Assembly: GCA_015680905.1 (NCBI GenBank)
Contig: CM027378.1
Coordinates: forward strand, 14,551,001 to 14,615,000
Length of the DNA stretch: 64,000 nt
DNA from: Coptis chinensis
Taxonomy: Eukaryota > Streptophyta > Magnoliopsida > Ranunculales > Ranunculaceae
Direction of reading: 5' to 3'
Part shown: in pieces, positions 25,691-37,685 of the stretch
Position numbering within the stretch: position 1 is the first letter of the stretch
Layout of the letters: each line of letters opens with the position of its first letter
The notes under the pieces: model-generated
Seen by the model: only the letters and a program-made list of their open reading frames with translations
Database searches by the model: none
What the model was told of the DNA's origin: nothing
Made by a program: the position numbers and the translations under genes

Positions 25691-26370
25691 GGGTCCATAT
25701 TGTTTGGACTTTCTCAATAACTATTTTAACCCATACATCGATATTGAATCTATTTCAAAAAAGTATTTTGCTTTGCATAATAATTAATTGAATTCAAATA
25801 TACGAAATATAATTATTGGTCCTTTTGTGCTGACATTCTGTCATTCTAGGATCCATTGCTTGGTTCCAATTGTTTTGAACAATATTTAAAAGAGTCATAT
25901 CTTTTGACGGATTAATAGTCCCAAGCAAATCAAGACAGTCATTTGATTTTACATATAATGAACTATAGAGGTGCTCAATACAATTCCTGGATGACTGTGA
26001 AGTGGAATGATCAATGAAGTTGGTATACAAAATTTTCATATCTGCAAAATAGGGCAGAACCCAAACATATATATATCCCAACACTTCATTAATCCACACC
26101 TCCTACAATATCCCAACAACTCAAAATCAAAGTGGAATTAAATTACAATCAAGGCAGAACACTAAATTAGTAGGTCTTGATCAGAACTTGAAGAGTTACA
26201 AAGACGATATCACACTTAGGCAAGTGAAGATATTTCATTGTAGGCGGGTACTGGAGGTTCCCATTGCGTCTCGTTCTATTAATCCATTGACTGGAACCTC
26301 TGCATGTATGTATCACTATGTCCTGATTCAAACCCACGTCAGATGGCTTGATTTGTCCTGTCATACATAC

Positions 26371-26483
26371 CTTTGTCCACTCAACATGAAGCCGCCGGTC
26401 CTGTCTTCCAAATTCCATCTTGTTAAGTCCTCGAATTACATCATCGGCATCTCGCTCATCATCCATATAGACAAAAACAAATC
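26371..26483 (-). pseudogene. captured exon of an RS31/RS40-type SR splicing factor
   Basis: After a ..GCTGTTATAG acceptor the - strand reads GFVFVYMDDERDADDVIRGL then NKMEFGRQDRRLHVEWTK, ending AAAG|GTATGT. This is the second half of RRM1 of plant RS-subfamily SR proteins (family: FAFVYMEDERDAEDAIRALD, then GRKGRRLRVEWTK), including the RNP1-like block. Other exons (RNP2 start, RS tail) are absent nearby. Downstream - strand sequence to ~26160 stays open for some 50 codons but I cannot assign it with confidence. Confidence 0.75.
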
Positions 26484-26625
26484 CTATAACAGCAACAAAA
26501 GGAAATAAAATCTTGTAGATACCACACAATTACCAAAGAGGAATAAAAGAAAATCCAGGATTTCTATGTAAGGATCCCATTATCAGAAGATATATGGTTG
26601 AAGAATTATACACGTAGACACTTAC

Positions 26626-27843
26626 TTTTTCTTTACCCAAGAGAATCGCTAAGCTTTTCGTTCCAAACGCTTCATCTCCGTCCATATCAGGTATATCCTA
26701 AAGTTCAAACCAAATTACAAAATTTATACTTGACTTAGAAGTCAATATATATGCTATTACAAACTTTTTCCTATATGTCCAGATCCGTTTTTGAGATAAT
26801 TTTGATGTAATAGATTAGTGATCTCTCACGGCACTGCAATTCCATCTCATCTTCTAGTTCAATGCTACCGTAACTTTGCGCAAACATTAATGTAAGAATA
26901 AAGTTAGCACTCCCTTTTCATATGGGATTAAGTGATTAATTAGGTTAAGGCAAGGACGATGGAGACCATGATGAAAGAGAAGGAGTGAATTCTAGGAGTT
27001 GAGAATTTGGACTACGTACTCCACCTAAGCCATTTAACAATTGTAGTTGTTCACCAAAACCAATTAATATTTAGTCCCACTAAATTCAATTCAAATGGAG
27101 CCTTCACAAGGTCACCCATGTACGCGTACCCCAGGATCATCTACCTATCTAAACAAAAATAGAAAAAATCAAATCGATTTTTCCCAGCACTAACATTTAC
27201 TGGTTATTGTAAATGAGTCACGAAAGGGAAAAAGCTAACATTAGTAGTATGCCTTCTGCATTCAGAACACCCAGTGTACCAACCAGTGTCTTTGTTCCTT
27301 ACCAACTTTTTTGTTTAGAAAATAATATTCACGTTTAAGGATTTCTGAATATGATTGATGTAATACCTTGAGTACTGAGACAACAACTGCAAACATGCAC
27401 ATGAACATCGTGGCCAAAACCGATGATCTTGTAAATGCCATAGGCTTCCCAAGTACATATCTCCTCGAAGTTAACATAGATGTTATGAACTCTTCTATTA
27501 TATGAAATAAACTTGAGATATATGGCTAAGATAATCTGATGATACCTGGATGTGAAGGAAGACGCAAATTTGAATAGAAAATGCTCTTGCACCCATGATG
27601 CAAATTGCGGCGAGAATAGCATTACTCTTCCATCTAAGAAAGGGAAACTAATGCAAAAGAACAAAATAAGTTAAAGAAATTTATATGAGGAACTATACTA
27701 CAAAGTAATCTACTTTTTCGAAAAAAAAAATCAAATAAGTTAAAAACACGTACATCAATAGAATATGCACCTCCAAATGCAAAGAACGTAAGAATGGCAC
27801 ATAATAATGGTAGCGACTGAATCATTATTCCCATAACAATACT
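26626..27843 (-). pseudogene. four captured exons of an HPT-type UbiA prenyltransferase
   Basis: Four consecutive exons with GT-AG borders lie on the - strand: 27843-27754 (..PLLCAILTFFAFGGAYSID), 27647-27546 (FPFLRWKSNAILAAICIMGA to FLHIQ), ~27456-27367 (YVLGKPMAFTRSSVLATMFM to VVVSVLK) and 26697-26626 (DIPDMDGDEAFGTKSLAILL GKEK). They match, in order, the central membrane segments and second Asp-rich motif (D-I/L-P-D-x-x-G-D) of plastid homogentisate phytyl/geranylgeranyl transferases and related aromatic prenyltransferases. The first Asp-rich motif (NxxxD) exon, the transit peptide and the C-terminus are missing. Splice sites appear intact, so a transcript could be spliced with the SR-factor exon that follows at 26483. 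Confidence 0.8.
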
Positions 27844-27879
27844 CTGTAGAATTAAGGAAACCATTTAGTGACTGTATTA

Positions 27880-28008
27880 ACTTCTTTCTGCATCAGGCAT
27901 AGTAACAAAAGTGATAATTTTGGAAGAAGAGAAGAATAAGTAACTTCTTTCTGTATCAGACATAGTAACAAAAGTGATAATTTTGGAAGAAGAGAAGAAT
28001 AAGAGAGA
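27880..28008 (+). repeat. 65-bp tandem duplication
   Basis: AACTTCTTTCTGCATCAGGC ATAGTAACAAAAGTG and the following GAAGAAGAGAAGAATAAG block occurs twice (27879-27942 and 27943-28004) with only two or three differences. Confidence 0.85.
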
Positions 28009-28392
28009 GGGTTTGAAGAGATGATTTTTTTTTTTTAGAGTTGAGAGTATTTTGTAAAATTGAAAAAAAAATATAGAAAAGGTTTTTATCTATTTTGGGT
28101 TACGAACAATTGAAATCCCCAAAAAAGAGCGTATAATTCCTTTTTTTTATGTAAAATCTGATGTGTCAGTCTCAGAGAAAAAAAAAGGGGGCTGACGTGG
28201 GTCACTGGGAGCATTTTCCACTACTCAGTATTAATAGTCTTTGATGGCTCTATACAGTTGTACTCTGTCAAAGCCAAAATTTAGTAAATAAATGGTCTCA
28301 CAGGCTCGTAGGTGCTATGTGGTGCAGAATTATGTGATGTTAGCTCATGCCTTTTCAATCTTTGATAATTTAATTTTTGTGTAGAATCGTAG

Positions 28393-28620
28393 AAATTCAC
28401 TCAAGCACATATTGATCAACATTGGTTTATCATTGGATGGATGGCCTGGACATCTTTATGGGTACCAAACTTAACAGAAAGACAAAGTGCGAATTTGAGA
28501 TTCGGCTTCAAGCAGTACACAGAAGAAGCAATGCACTACATGTGCACACTACTTCCGGGCATAGGGGCTTCAAGAAGCAGGAGAGCAACTTTCTTGTATG
28601 GCTTGTATATTAATACGTAA
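28393..28620 (+). other. unrecognised coding-like terminal exon
   Basis: After a ..CGTAG acceptor a frame of 75 codons runs to TAA at 28618. It includes HWFIIGWMAWTSLWVPNLTE, GFKQYTEEAMHYMCTLLPGI and RRATFLYGLYINT. The composition (Trp, Tyr and Cys rich, no low complexity) looks like a genuine protein C-terminus. I cannot name the family. It lies on the + strand next to the captured exon cluster and may be one more captured piece. Confidence 0.35.
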
Positions 28621-29095
28621 TACATTGTTTACTTAATAATTATATTAATATTGTGTGTTTGCGCACTTGATTTTTGTCAAAACTTGAACTACTTATTACA
28701 TGGGTCAAATCCATTGAACTTTGTAATTGTCAAATTCGTTTCCCTGTAAAATATTTCATTTCACAGTTATACTCTAATTTTAGTGCATGTAGTGTGCGAG
28801 ACATGAAACAAATGACTTGTGAGTGAAAGTTTATTTGTTATAGAGGCCTCTAGTCCCACCAAAAGGTTGACACAACTAACATCTAAATTTCTAGAAGTCT
28901 CTAGGAATCAATTACATTTGATCTTATAATCTTTCCTGTTTTTTAGGAGATTTTGATTCAAAAAATATATACATATGTATATATAATAAGGGGTTATGAA
29001 AAAAAAAAAATAGTTATGCAAACTAAACAGTTTTCAAAATTAGAAATCATCACACTCCTTAAAAGTAGTCTTAGGTGAGAATATTATAGTCACAT

Positions 29096-29648
29096 CCAAT
29101 AGGGGTATGAACAATGATTGTTCATTGTCCAATAGGTGTATTAACAATGATTATTCATAGTCCAAAATGGGTATAAACAATGATTGTTCATAGTCTAATA
29201 GGTGTTCCCACTGATCATTCCTTATGTTGTTGAGATATGAGCAATCATTGTTCATTGTCTAACAGGGGTATGAACAATGATTAATTAGTATTCTAACAGG
29301 AATATGAACAATGATTGTTCAGTATGAACATTGATTGTTCATAGTCCAATAGGTGTTCTCACTGATCATTTCTCATGTTGTTGAGGTATGAACATTATTC
29401 ATAGTATAATAGGGGTATGAACAATGATTGTTCATAGCCCAATAGGTATTCTCACTGATCATTCCTCATGTTGTTGAGGTATGAACAATCATTGTTCATA
29501 GTCAAATAGGAGTATGAACAATGATTGTTCATAATCCAATCCAATGTGGGCAATAGGTGTTCTCACTAATCATTCCTCATGTTGTTGAGATATGAACAAT
29601 CATTGTTCATAGTCCAATAGGTGTTCTCACTGATCATTCCTCATATTT
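29096..29648. repeat. second array of GTATGAACAATGATTGTTCATA palindromes
   Basis: About ten units combine (G/A)TATGAACAATGATTGTTCAT with GTCCAATAGG(G/T)GT linkers; several add TTCTCACTGATCATTCCTCA and TGTTGTTGAG. It shares the palindrome with the 10.2-11.4 kb array but has different linkers, so the two are diverged relatives. Confidence 0.9.
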
Positions 29649-30618
29649 TTTGCAATTCGGGATACGACAAATTACGATACGAGAATAAATCAAGGATTAT
29701 TTATTAGTGACCTAAAAATACGGTGCGGTCAAATATTTCTATACGGCAATTATATGGTGTTTAATTTGTACGTGTTTTAAATGTTTGATTACAAAAATTT
29801 GGAAGCCAAAAATTTGTGCTATTCTAGTAATTTAATAGACATCGTTCCTCGAAACTAGGATTGGTTGACAATATGAAAACGCCGCTTATTGGGATTGGGA
29901 TTTTTGGAAACTCAAAATGAATGTTTATTTTGTCTTTGTGTAATCCATACTATCAAACTTTATGAACTTCCATTTGCCACTAAGTAGTGAATTATTGACA
30001 AAGAAGTGAATTCTTCTTACATTGCCCACTTTTGCTTCACATCACCAGTTAATTAACAATCATTTTGAGTTCTTACGGAATCAAAACCGAACTAAACTCT
30101 ACATTTATGCTTACACCAACCATGGATCAAAATGCAACTCAAACACACACACTCACACACAAACAAACTAAATTCAATTTCAAAATCCACATCAATACAC
30201 AAACCCAAACAAAAAACCCATCACTGGAAATATGAAATAGAAACAATAGGCAAGCAAAAACCATACAAAAAGACGAAAAAGTAAGAAACAACTCTCAATT
30301 AGTGGAGTCCCCTCTTGATTTCTCATTTAAGATAAGTCTTTGGGAGTATGGATGGAAGAATTTCATAGGGTCGGTTCAACATCCATATTCCAAATTGAAG
30401 AACGCGAGTTGGAAACTTTAGCAAAACAAGATCTCGTCGATAAAAGTTGTTTTTAACAATCAATTTCACATTGGTTGATTTCTCTGTTTGTTTTGGTGAT
30501 TTGTTGGGGGGTTTTTTTTTGTATAGATTTGGGGTTTTCAATGTTTTGGGTTATGCGCTCGGTTACAGGGGGTTTTCAGTTTTTGAGGGTTTTGAAGAAC
30601 GAAAGTTGATTTTTTACG
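29649..30618. other. flank of element A, no gene seen
   Basis: No coding block is recognised. This stretch probably belongs to the palindrome-carrying element whose other end (..GAGAGTGATTATTTTTTTCA, ..AGAGTCACTCTC) is visible near 36980-37045, across the element A insertion. Confidence 0.4.
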
Positions 30619-30623
30619 CTTAG

Positions 30624-31088
30624 TGTTTCGACCCCCACCTACGTGGCAAACGTCCATTAGTAGGGGTCTTCACTTTATTCGTTTAATCGACAGGGCTAAA
30701 GCCCAATTCGCAATATCATGGATCAATGTACAGGCCCATTAACTCATGTGTCTAAGGCTGAACCTTAGCCACATGGCTTGCCACTTATGTACATTAATTA
30801 TGTCTAGATTCGTTTTCTTATCAATGAGATAATTATCAATTAAGAGTTATGTTCAATTACGATTACTTGAGCTACAAGAAATCTCTACTCTACACATATA
30901 AATACAAAACTATTTTTCATACAGAACTACGTTCTTGAGACTTGATCCCACTGATAATTTGGGTACGTAGGCAACTGCAAGGTACAGTCTCATCATTCCC
31001 CCGATCACCATCATTTTTCTAATTACTTTTCTACGTTCTTCGTCTTTTTCATCAACACTTGGTGTTTTGATCATATTTGTTCGAAACA
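30624..31088 (+). repeat. left LTR of element A
   Basis: 465 bp, TG...CA. It contains TATAAATA near 30897 as a likely promoter and the GGGTACGTAGGCAAC motif seen in many plant LTRs. Confidence 0.93.
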
Positions 31089-31148
31089 TAATTGGCGCCG
31101 TCTGCGGTTCTTATGCAAAACCGACGATCACGTTCTACAAAAGTTATG

Positions 31149-32697
31149 ACAAATACTCCACGAGCCTAAGTTCTCGATGCACTTACTGACGATCATCGCG
31201 AATGTGCGGTTCCAGGTCAACCTGGCGGTGTCGAACTACTCCCTCCTATTCCTTTTCAACATCCGATTGCATACGACCCGGCTATCGTTCCACCGATGCG
31301 CCAAATTATTCAGCACTAAGTTATTGCCTCTGACGATTTTTCGTCATCTGTTGCGGATAATGTCCGTCATATGTCTCGAGGCATTCTTGTATTGAAAATA
31401 TTACACTGGCCTTGTTTCATGTTGTCAGACGTCTTAAGCTTATTTCAAAGAAGGAATAGTCGAAGTTTATACTTGTCGAATATCCGCTGCGTAAGTTTTT
31501 TCGCAACGTCTACGGATCGAGTCGCAGAATGGAAAAGTTACCTTAGCATTTACAATATTGTCTCTGACACTCATACAATTAAACAGAGATAAACTTTGGT
31601 TTTGCTAATGACTGATTTTCTTATTGATGATATTCCTATGTCGAAAGCATTACTCGATGAGGAAAATGTCGATCTCTAATTGTCATTACCTCCCGGGGGC
31701 GATGACTTGAAATATTTATCGGATATATAAGCTATTTGCTAGATTTACACCGATAGTTCGCATAATAAGTCTGCCTCCGGTCTTGTTTGTGTCATCTTGA
31801 AGCTGAATGAAGACATAATTGAGAGGTCTCTACATTGGGGATTTGACGCGTCAAATAATATGGCCAAGTCCGAAACTGTCATTTGTGGTATACGCACAAC
31901 TCTTCAGCTGGGGGCGACTAAGTTACGATTAATTATTCTAAGTTAGTCGTTAGCCAATTTGAATGATAATATGCGGCTCGCAATGATAGAATGGACATTT
32001 ATTTAGACTTCGTTTAACGAATTGTATGAAATTTTACATCTATCATTACTGTACAGTATCCGCGTTATGATGTAAGGCATCCTGATTCTATCGCATACTT
32101 ATCCGTGGAAAATCAAGTCGTCACTATTATGACAACACTGGATTAAACACTTATGCTGTAAGATGATTCCAAGGAGCTTGGCACTGATAATGTCTCGGTA
32201 TCTACCGACGACGATCATGCAGCTGACGATGCTCAGGAATTCCTGATGACTAAAAACTCTATCACAGCAGCACAAGTCTCAATCCTATCCTTCGTTGTTT
32301 GGGCAGAACGAACAATTTACTAGGCCTCGAAGAAATTCATTCAGGACTATGTGAACACCACTCCCGGGGGCGAAGTCTCGCTCACATAGCAATGACCCAA
32401 TGGTATTGGTGGCCATACATGCCAAAGGATGTTAAGCGTTTGTCCGAGAACTGTGCCTTGTCAAACACATGATATATGATATGGGTCAACTTCCCGCATG
32501 ACGTCATCCATCCAATCCATAAACCTTGGTCATTTGCGAAATGGGGCCTTGACATTGTTGGTTTATTTCCGATAGCCCCTGACAGTGTTCGTTTCTGGCT
32601 CGTCGCAACAAATTATTTTACTAAGGGAGCGGACAAAATAAACAAGTTGAACGAAAAACCGGACAAAAAATTTGTTCGTCTGTTTCCAGTTCAATAG
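31149..32697 (+). pseudogene. element A gag/RNase H/integrase remnants
   Basis: A short gag-like stretch near 31180-31370 is followed by the end of a classical RNase H (AEWKSYLS.YNIV, 31520-31570). A second, Tat-type RNase H follows (IYTDSSHNKSASG, 31740-31900, aligning with YSDGSHSKSGSG of element B). Integrase pieces follow: WYWWPYMPKDVKRL, then IHPIHKPWSFAKWGLDIVG and VATNYFTK at 32400-32640. Frames are broken by many stops, and most of gag, protease and RT is missing. No functional protein can be made. Confidence 0.75.
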
Positions 32698-32839
32698 TTT
32701 CTTTTCCGTTATTATTTTTACACTTTTCAAGATTTGGTGCTCAATAAAGTCTTTCTTTCACTTCAATTCTAATGGTATCATTTTGTTTCCATCGCAACAT
32801 TATTATCGCTACGACAAAATTTGACGAAATTACCACGTT

Positions 32840-33575
32840 TAGCTTCGTCAGTCTAAGTTTGAACGCTTTTACGCTCGCTTAGTTTGTTACTATCGCTACG
32901 ACAAAATCTGACGAAGTTACCACGTTTAATTTCGTCAGTCTAAGTTGAACGCTTTTACGCTCGCTTAGTCGTTACTATCGCTACAACAAAATCCGGGCGA
33001 AATTACCACGCGTTTAATTTCGCAAGATAAGTTTGAACGCTTTTACACGCCGCTTAGTCGTTACTATCACTACAACAAAATCCGCGAAATTACCACGTTT
33101 AATTTCGCCCACTAAGTTGAACGCTTTTACGCCGCGCTTAGTCGTTACTATCGCTATAACAAAATCGGGCGAAATTACCACGCGAATTTCGTCAGTCTAA
33201 GTTGAACGCTTTTACGCTCGCTTAGTCGTTACTATCGCTATAACAAAAAATCGGCGAAATTACCGCGTTTAATTTAAATCGATCTAAGTTGAACGCTTTT
33301 ACGCCGCTTAGTCGTTACTTATCGCTATAACAAAATCTGGCGAAATTACCACGCGTTTAATTTCAAATGTCGGTCTAAGTTGAACGCTTTTACGCTCGCT
33401 TAGTCGTTACTATCACTACAACAAAATCTGGCGAAATTACCACGTTTAATTTCGTCAATCTAAATTGAACGATTTTACGCTCGCTTAGTCGGTTACTCGC
33501 GCTATGTCAACATCTGATGAAGTGCCCCGTTTCGTTTCTTCAGTTCTGCATCGGAGCAATTTTTCGCTCAATCTA
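32840..33575 (+). repeat. element A tandem array 1 (~105-bp unit)
   Basis: About seven copies of a unit with AAGTTGAACGCTTTTACGCT, CGCTTAGTCGTTACTATCGC and GAAATTACCACGTTTAATTTC. A diverged array of the same unit is present in element B at 50650-51050. Confidence 0.9.
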
Positions 33576-33869
33576 ATTTTGCAAGCTAGCATTGGGGGCG
33601 TTTCATTCTATTTTGTGTCATCTATATAATTCAACAACATCGTCAGTTTTTCACAGGTATGTTATCTAACATCACAATGATATTCAATAGCCAATACATA
33701 CTTTATTAAAAAAGAATTTTTAGCTCTATGGTATTATATTCACGCAATCACATAATCATTGGGTTGGGAAAAGCCAATGGTTTCTTATCAGTTTTTGTTT
33801 ATACAACTCGTACAACTCTTTCCGTTTCAAACGAAACTATATGATAGCTTTATTATTTTTTCTAAGGCA

Positions 33870-34625
33870 TTGTGCTGAACTTTCTACGAAAAATTTTCCG
33901 AGCGAAAATTTTCGTCAGCTTCATTATTTTTTCTAAGGCATTGTTTCGATCTTTGTATGAGAAATTTTCCGAGCAACAAATTTCAACAGCTTCATTGAGC
34001 CAATCTTTCTGAGCACAACTTTTTGTCAGCTTCATTATTTTTTCTAAGGCATTGTACCGATCTTTCTACGAAAAATTCTCCGAGCGAAAATTTTCGTCAG
34101 CGTCATTATTTTTTCTAAAGCATTGTGCCGATCTTTCTACGAAAATTTCTCCGAGCGAAATTTTTCGTCATCGTCATTATTTTTTCTAAGGCATTCTGCC
34201 GATCTTTCTACGAAAAATTCTCCGAACGAAAATTTTCGTCAGCTTCATTATTTTTTCTAAGGCATTGTGCCGATCTTTCTACAAAAAATTCCCCGAGCAA
34301 AATTTTTTGTCAATTTCATTATTTTTCTAAGGCATTGTGCCGATCTTTCGACGAAAAATTCTTCGAGCGAAAATTTTCGTCAGCGTCATTATTTTTTCTA
34401 AGGCATTGTGCCGATCTTTCTACGAAAAATTTTCCGAGCGAAAATTTTCGTCAGCTTCATTATTTTTTCTAAGGCCAATTGCCGATCTTTCTACGAAAAA
34501 TTCTCCGAACGAAAATTTTCCGACAGCTTCATTATTTTTTTTAAGACATTATGCCGATCTTTCTACGAGAAATTTTTTGAGTGAAACTTTCTGTTAGCTT
34601 CATTATTTTTTTTCTCGTCATTAGG
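33870..34625 (+). repeat. element A tandem array 2 (~85-100-bp unit)
   Basis: About eight copies of TTTTTTCTAAGGCATTGTGC, CGATCTTTCTACGAAAAATT and CCGAGCGAAAATTTTCGTCAGC. Open frames here (RSFYEKFSERKFSSASLFF repeats) are artefacts of the repeat. A homologous array lies in element B at 51370-51690. Confidence 0.9.
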
Positions 34626-35033
34626 CGATATTTTTTAGAGACACTTTTTCGTCGGGTTTTCTAAAAGCGAAAAGTTTTGTTGGCTTCTTTTTTTTTCTAA
34701 AAGGCATTCGTCAAATTTCAAATTTTTGTGCAAAATTTTCTCCAAAGTCTTTCCGTTCGAAACTTTTTTCGCAGACTTTTCGTCGATATTTTTTGCTCAT
34801 TATACCGCCGTTTCAGGCTGCGACAAAAATACACTTCATACTTTCCTTTAGCATAAAAAATATTAGCTTCCCCAAGTTTTGTATTGACTTCAGAGCTAAG
34901 CTTGCTTTTAGACCCCTTTGCGTCGCCTCCCTTTTTTTTAGGCTTCCTTGACTTTTTTTCATCTTCTTCGGCAGCCCAAATTCATACCTTCAATAATTTC
35001 CTCAATGCTCAAATCTTCATCAGAATCGATTAA

Positions 35034-35222
35034 TCACTGCATCAAATCCTCCGTCTTCTTACCAGCAATGCTTCCTTTGGGAGTGGCCGATAACTGTGTT
35101 GCCACTTCAACCCCAATTTCATCTAGCACCTCATTGGTCAGATCATCAGTTTCTTCTTCAGCTTCGTCATCATTTACAACATCATCAATGGCGTCTGACA
35201 TCGTCTCTGTTGTCATATCCAT
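35034..35222 (-). pseudogene. captured VPS2/CHMP2 (ESCRT-III) fragment, antisense in element A
   Basis: The - strand frame reads RIMDMTTETMSDAIDDVVND, DEAEEETDDLTNEVLDEIGV and EVATQLSATPKGSIAGKK, ending at TGA 35034. It matches the C-terminal third of plant VPS2 (family: MTTEMMSDAIDDALD, EEETEELTNQVLDEIGVD, SQLSSAPKG), the ESCRT-III subunit that acts in multivesicular-body sorting. The N-terminal helices and the MIT-interacting end are absent. It lies between the tandem arrays and the right LTR, antisense to the retrotransposon and absent from the equivalent part of element B. It is therefore a transduced host fragment. Confidence 0.8.
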
Positions 35223-35310
35223 TATCCTGCTCATCCATATTGAGAAGTTTCTCTGTTTCTGTTCAAGCAGATTTCCTTCGAGAACGAACAAACAATGAGA
35301 ATTTTCTTCA

Positions 35311-35430
<120 letters not shown>

Positions 35431-35865
35431 TTAAGCGTCTGTTATGGGATTGTGCCTCCTGCCTCGTCAATGCATATTCTGCCCAGACATGTTGAGATTC
35501 TAGAAATTCACTCTCCCATGGCGCCATGTAGCGGTAGAGCTTCGGAATTAGTCCTCATGTGAGTACATCCCACTGCTGGACAAAACTTCTTATTCAGAAA
35601 AAGGAATCCTTATAATGAGACAAAAAGTACTTTTCAGACTCATAAGAGAAACTAAATCCTCCGCATGTTTGGCTTTTGGTTTTGGTATCATGGTCAAACT
35701 TATATTTTTCGGTTTTAGCTTTCCTTTTGAGTTTGAGTTAAGGCAGGCAGGAGATTGTAATCTGATGTTTTCACATGGATACCATTATTCATCCTTTTGT
35801 GGTTTCACCAACCAACAATTAAGCATGCCTAATGTATTTTGGATGAACCAAATAGAACAACACTT

Positions 35866-36045
35866 ATCTAATCTAAACTCTTATCATCTAATCCAAACTC
35901 TTATCATCTAATCTAAGCTCTTATCTAATCTAAACTCTTATCATCTAATCCAAACTCTTATCATCTAATCTAAGCTCTTATCTAATCTAAGCTCTTATCT
36001 AATTCAAATTCTTATCTAATCAAACTCTTATCTAATCCGAATTCT
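35866..36045 (+). repeat. short tandem repeat, TCTAATC(T/C)AAACTCTTATCA
   Basis: About ten units of 15-20 bases in element A, between the VPS2 fragment and the right LTR. Confidence 0.9.
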
Positions 36046-36452
36046 TATCGTCTTTAGTCGCCTTCGAATTCAATTCGTCTTTAACGTTTTTTTTCTTCCT
36101 ATTATTACTATACTGCCCCTACGTTTAATTTTCAACGGTATAATCTAAGTATCGCTATTCCGTTGGTACGCGTCGTCGAAATCAACTTTCGTATTGTTAC
36201 GTAATGCGTTCGGCACAGTTTTCAGCAATCAATTTCGTTTGAAAATTTTTATGTGCATTTTTCAGCCATTTTTTAACTACAATGCGTCCCGTATACATTA
36301 GTTTGACATTATTTCGTTTCCGGTACTTCACGAATTTTTCGACAGTCAATTTTCGAATGATTTCTTTTCGCACGACACTTCGTTATACATTCCGCTCATT
36401 TTTCTTTCTTCTTTGCCATATGAACTTTGTTCGCATGCCAAAGAGGGGGCGG

Positions 36453-36912
36453 TGTTTCGACCCCCACCTACGTGGCAAACGTCCATTAGTAGGGGTCTTC
36501 ACTATTCGTTCGACAGGGCTAAAGCCCAATTCGCAATATCATGGATCAATGTATAGGCCCATTAACTCATGTGTCTAAGGCTGAACCTTAGCCACATGGC
36601 TTGCCACTTATGTACATTAATTTATGTCTAGATTCGTTTTCTTATCAATGAGATAATTATCAATTAAGAGTTATGTTCAATTACGATTACTTGAGCTACA
36701 AGAAATCTCCACTCTACACATATAAATACAAAACTATTTCTCATACAGAACTACGTTCTTGAGACTTGATCCCACTGATAATTTGGGTACATAGGCAACT
36801 GCAAGGTACAGTCTCATCATTCCCCCGATCACCATCATTTTTCTAATTACTTTTCTACGTTCTTCGTCTTTTTCATCAACACTTGGTGTTTTGATCATAT
36901 TTGGTCGAAACA
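36453..36912 (+). repeat. right LTR of element A
   Basis: 460 bp and almost identical to the left LTR. It is preceded by the polypurine tract AAAGAGGGGGCGG (36440-36452) and followed by duplication CTTAG. Confidence 0.93.
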
Positions 36913-36917
36913 CTTAG

Positions 36918-37685
36918 CTTTAAGGGTAGATTGGATATTTCGTCTACCCGGTCCTTCTGACTTATTATTAAAAAAAAATGAGTTTGAGAGTGATTATTTT
37001 TTTCATCCGTTTTGTCGTTAAGAGTCACTCTCTAAAATTTCTACCAACATGAGAGCCCACATATTTTGATACAATCGAAAAAATCAATTAAAAATATCGA
37101 AATTATCGTTTTGCCCCAAAAAGAGAAACAAAAATTAAAAAACAACATATAGATAGTGAAATTACGAAATTGCCACTAACATACGGCCCACTGTTTATGA
37201 AATTTGGTTTTAAAAACAATTTTAAAATAGTGTAATTACAATTTTGCTCTTAGAAGACCAAAAATAGCGTGATAGACACACACTGCACTATTGCTTGCAC
37301 CCCACATTTTCCTATATAGTAAAATAATAATAATAAAAGAATATCACTTTGTTTCAATGTTGACTATGCCTTGAAAGAAAATGATATCTAAACTACTTTA
37401 AAAATCCAGCTCTTATTTACAATCCCGCAACAATGATTTATAATTTTTTTTGGGACAATTTTGCCTCGCTTTTTTATATTAAATTTTAATAATTGCTTTT
37501 GATGAATATTGTAATATTTGTAGTATTATAAAGATATAGAGAGAATATGTAATTGAGTTGAGTACTCGACATGTGGTAGGTCCCTCTAATCATTGCTCTC
37601 TCTCACCAACACACACCTATGGGGTGTGCATATTGACTAGTTATGTTGGTGGCATCTCATTCACGCACATTTTGCGTTTTATTTA
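36918..37685. other. spacer between element A and the giant MULE
   Basis: The first ~130 bases are the end of the element that hosts A, with inverted GAGAGTGATTA..AGAGTCACTCTC. The rest is AT-rich with no gene or repeat I can support. Confidence 0.45.

Noticed and set aside
34125..34597. + strand frames with FYEKFSERKFSSASLFFLRH repeats
   Set aside because: Products of tandem array 2 in element A; no conserved protein and the same array is non-coding in element B.
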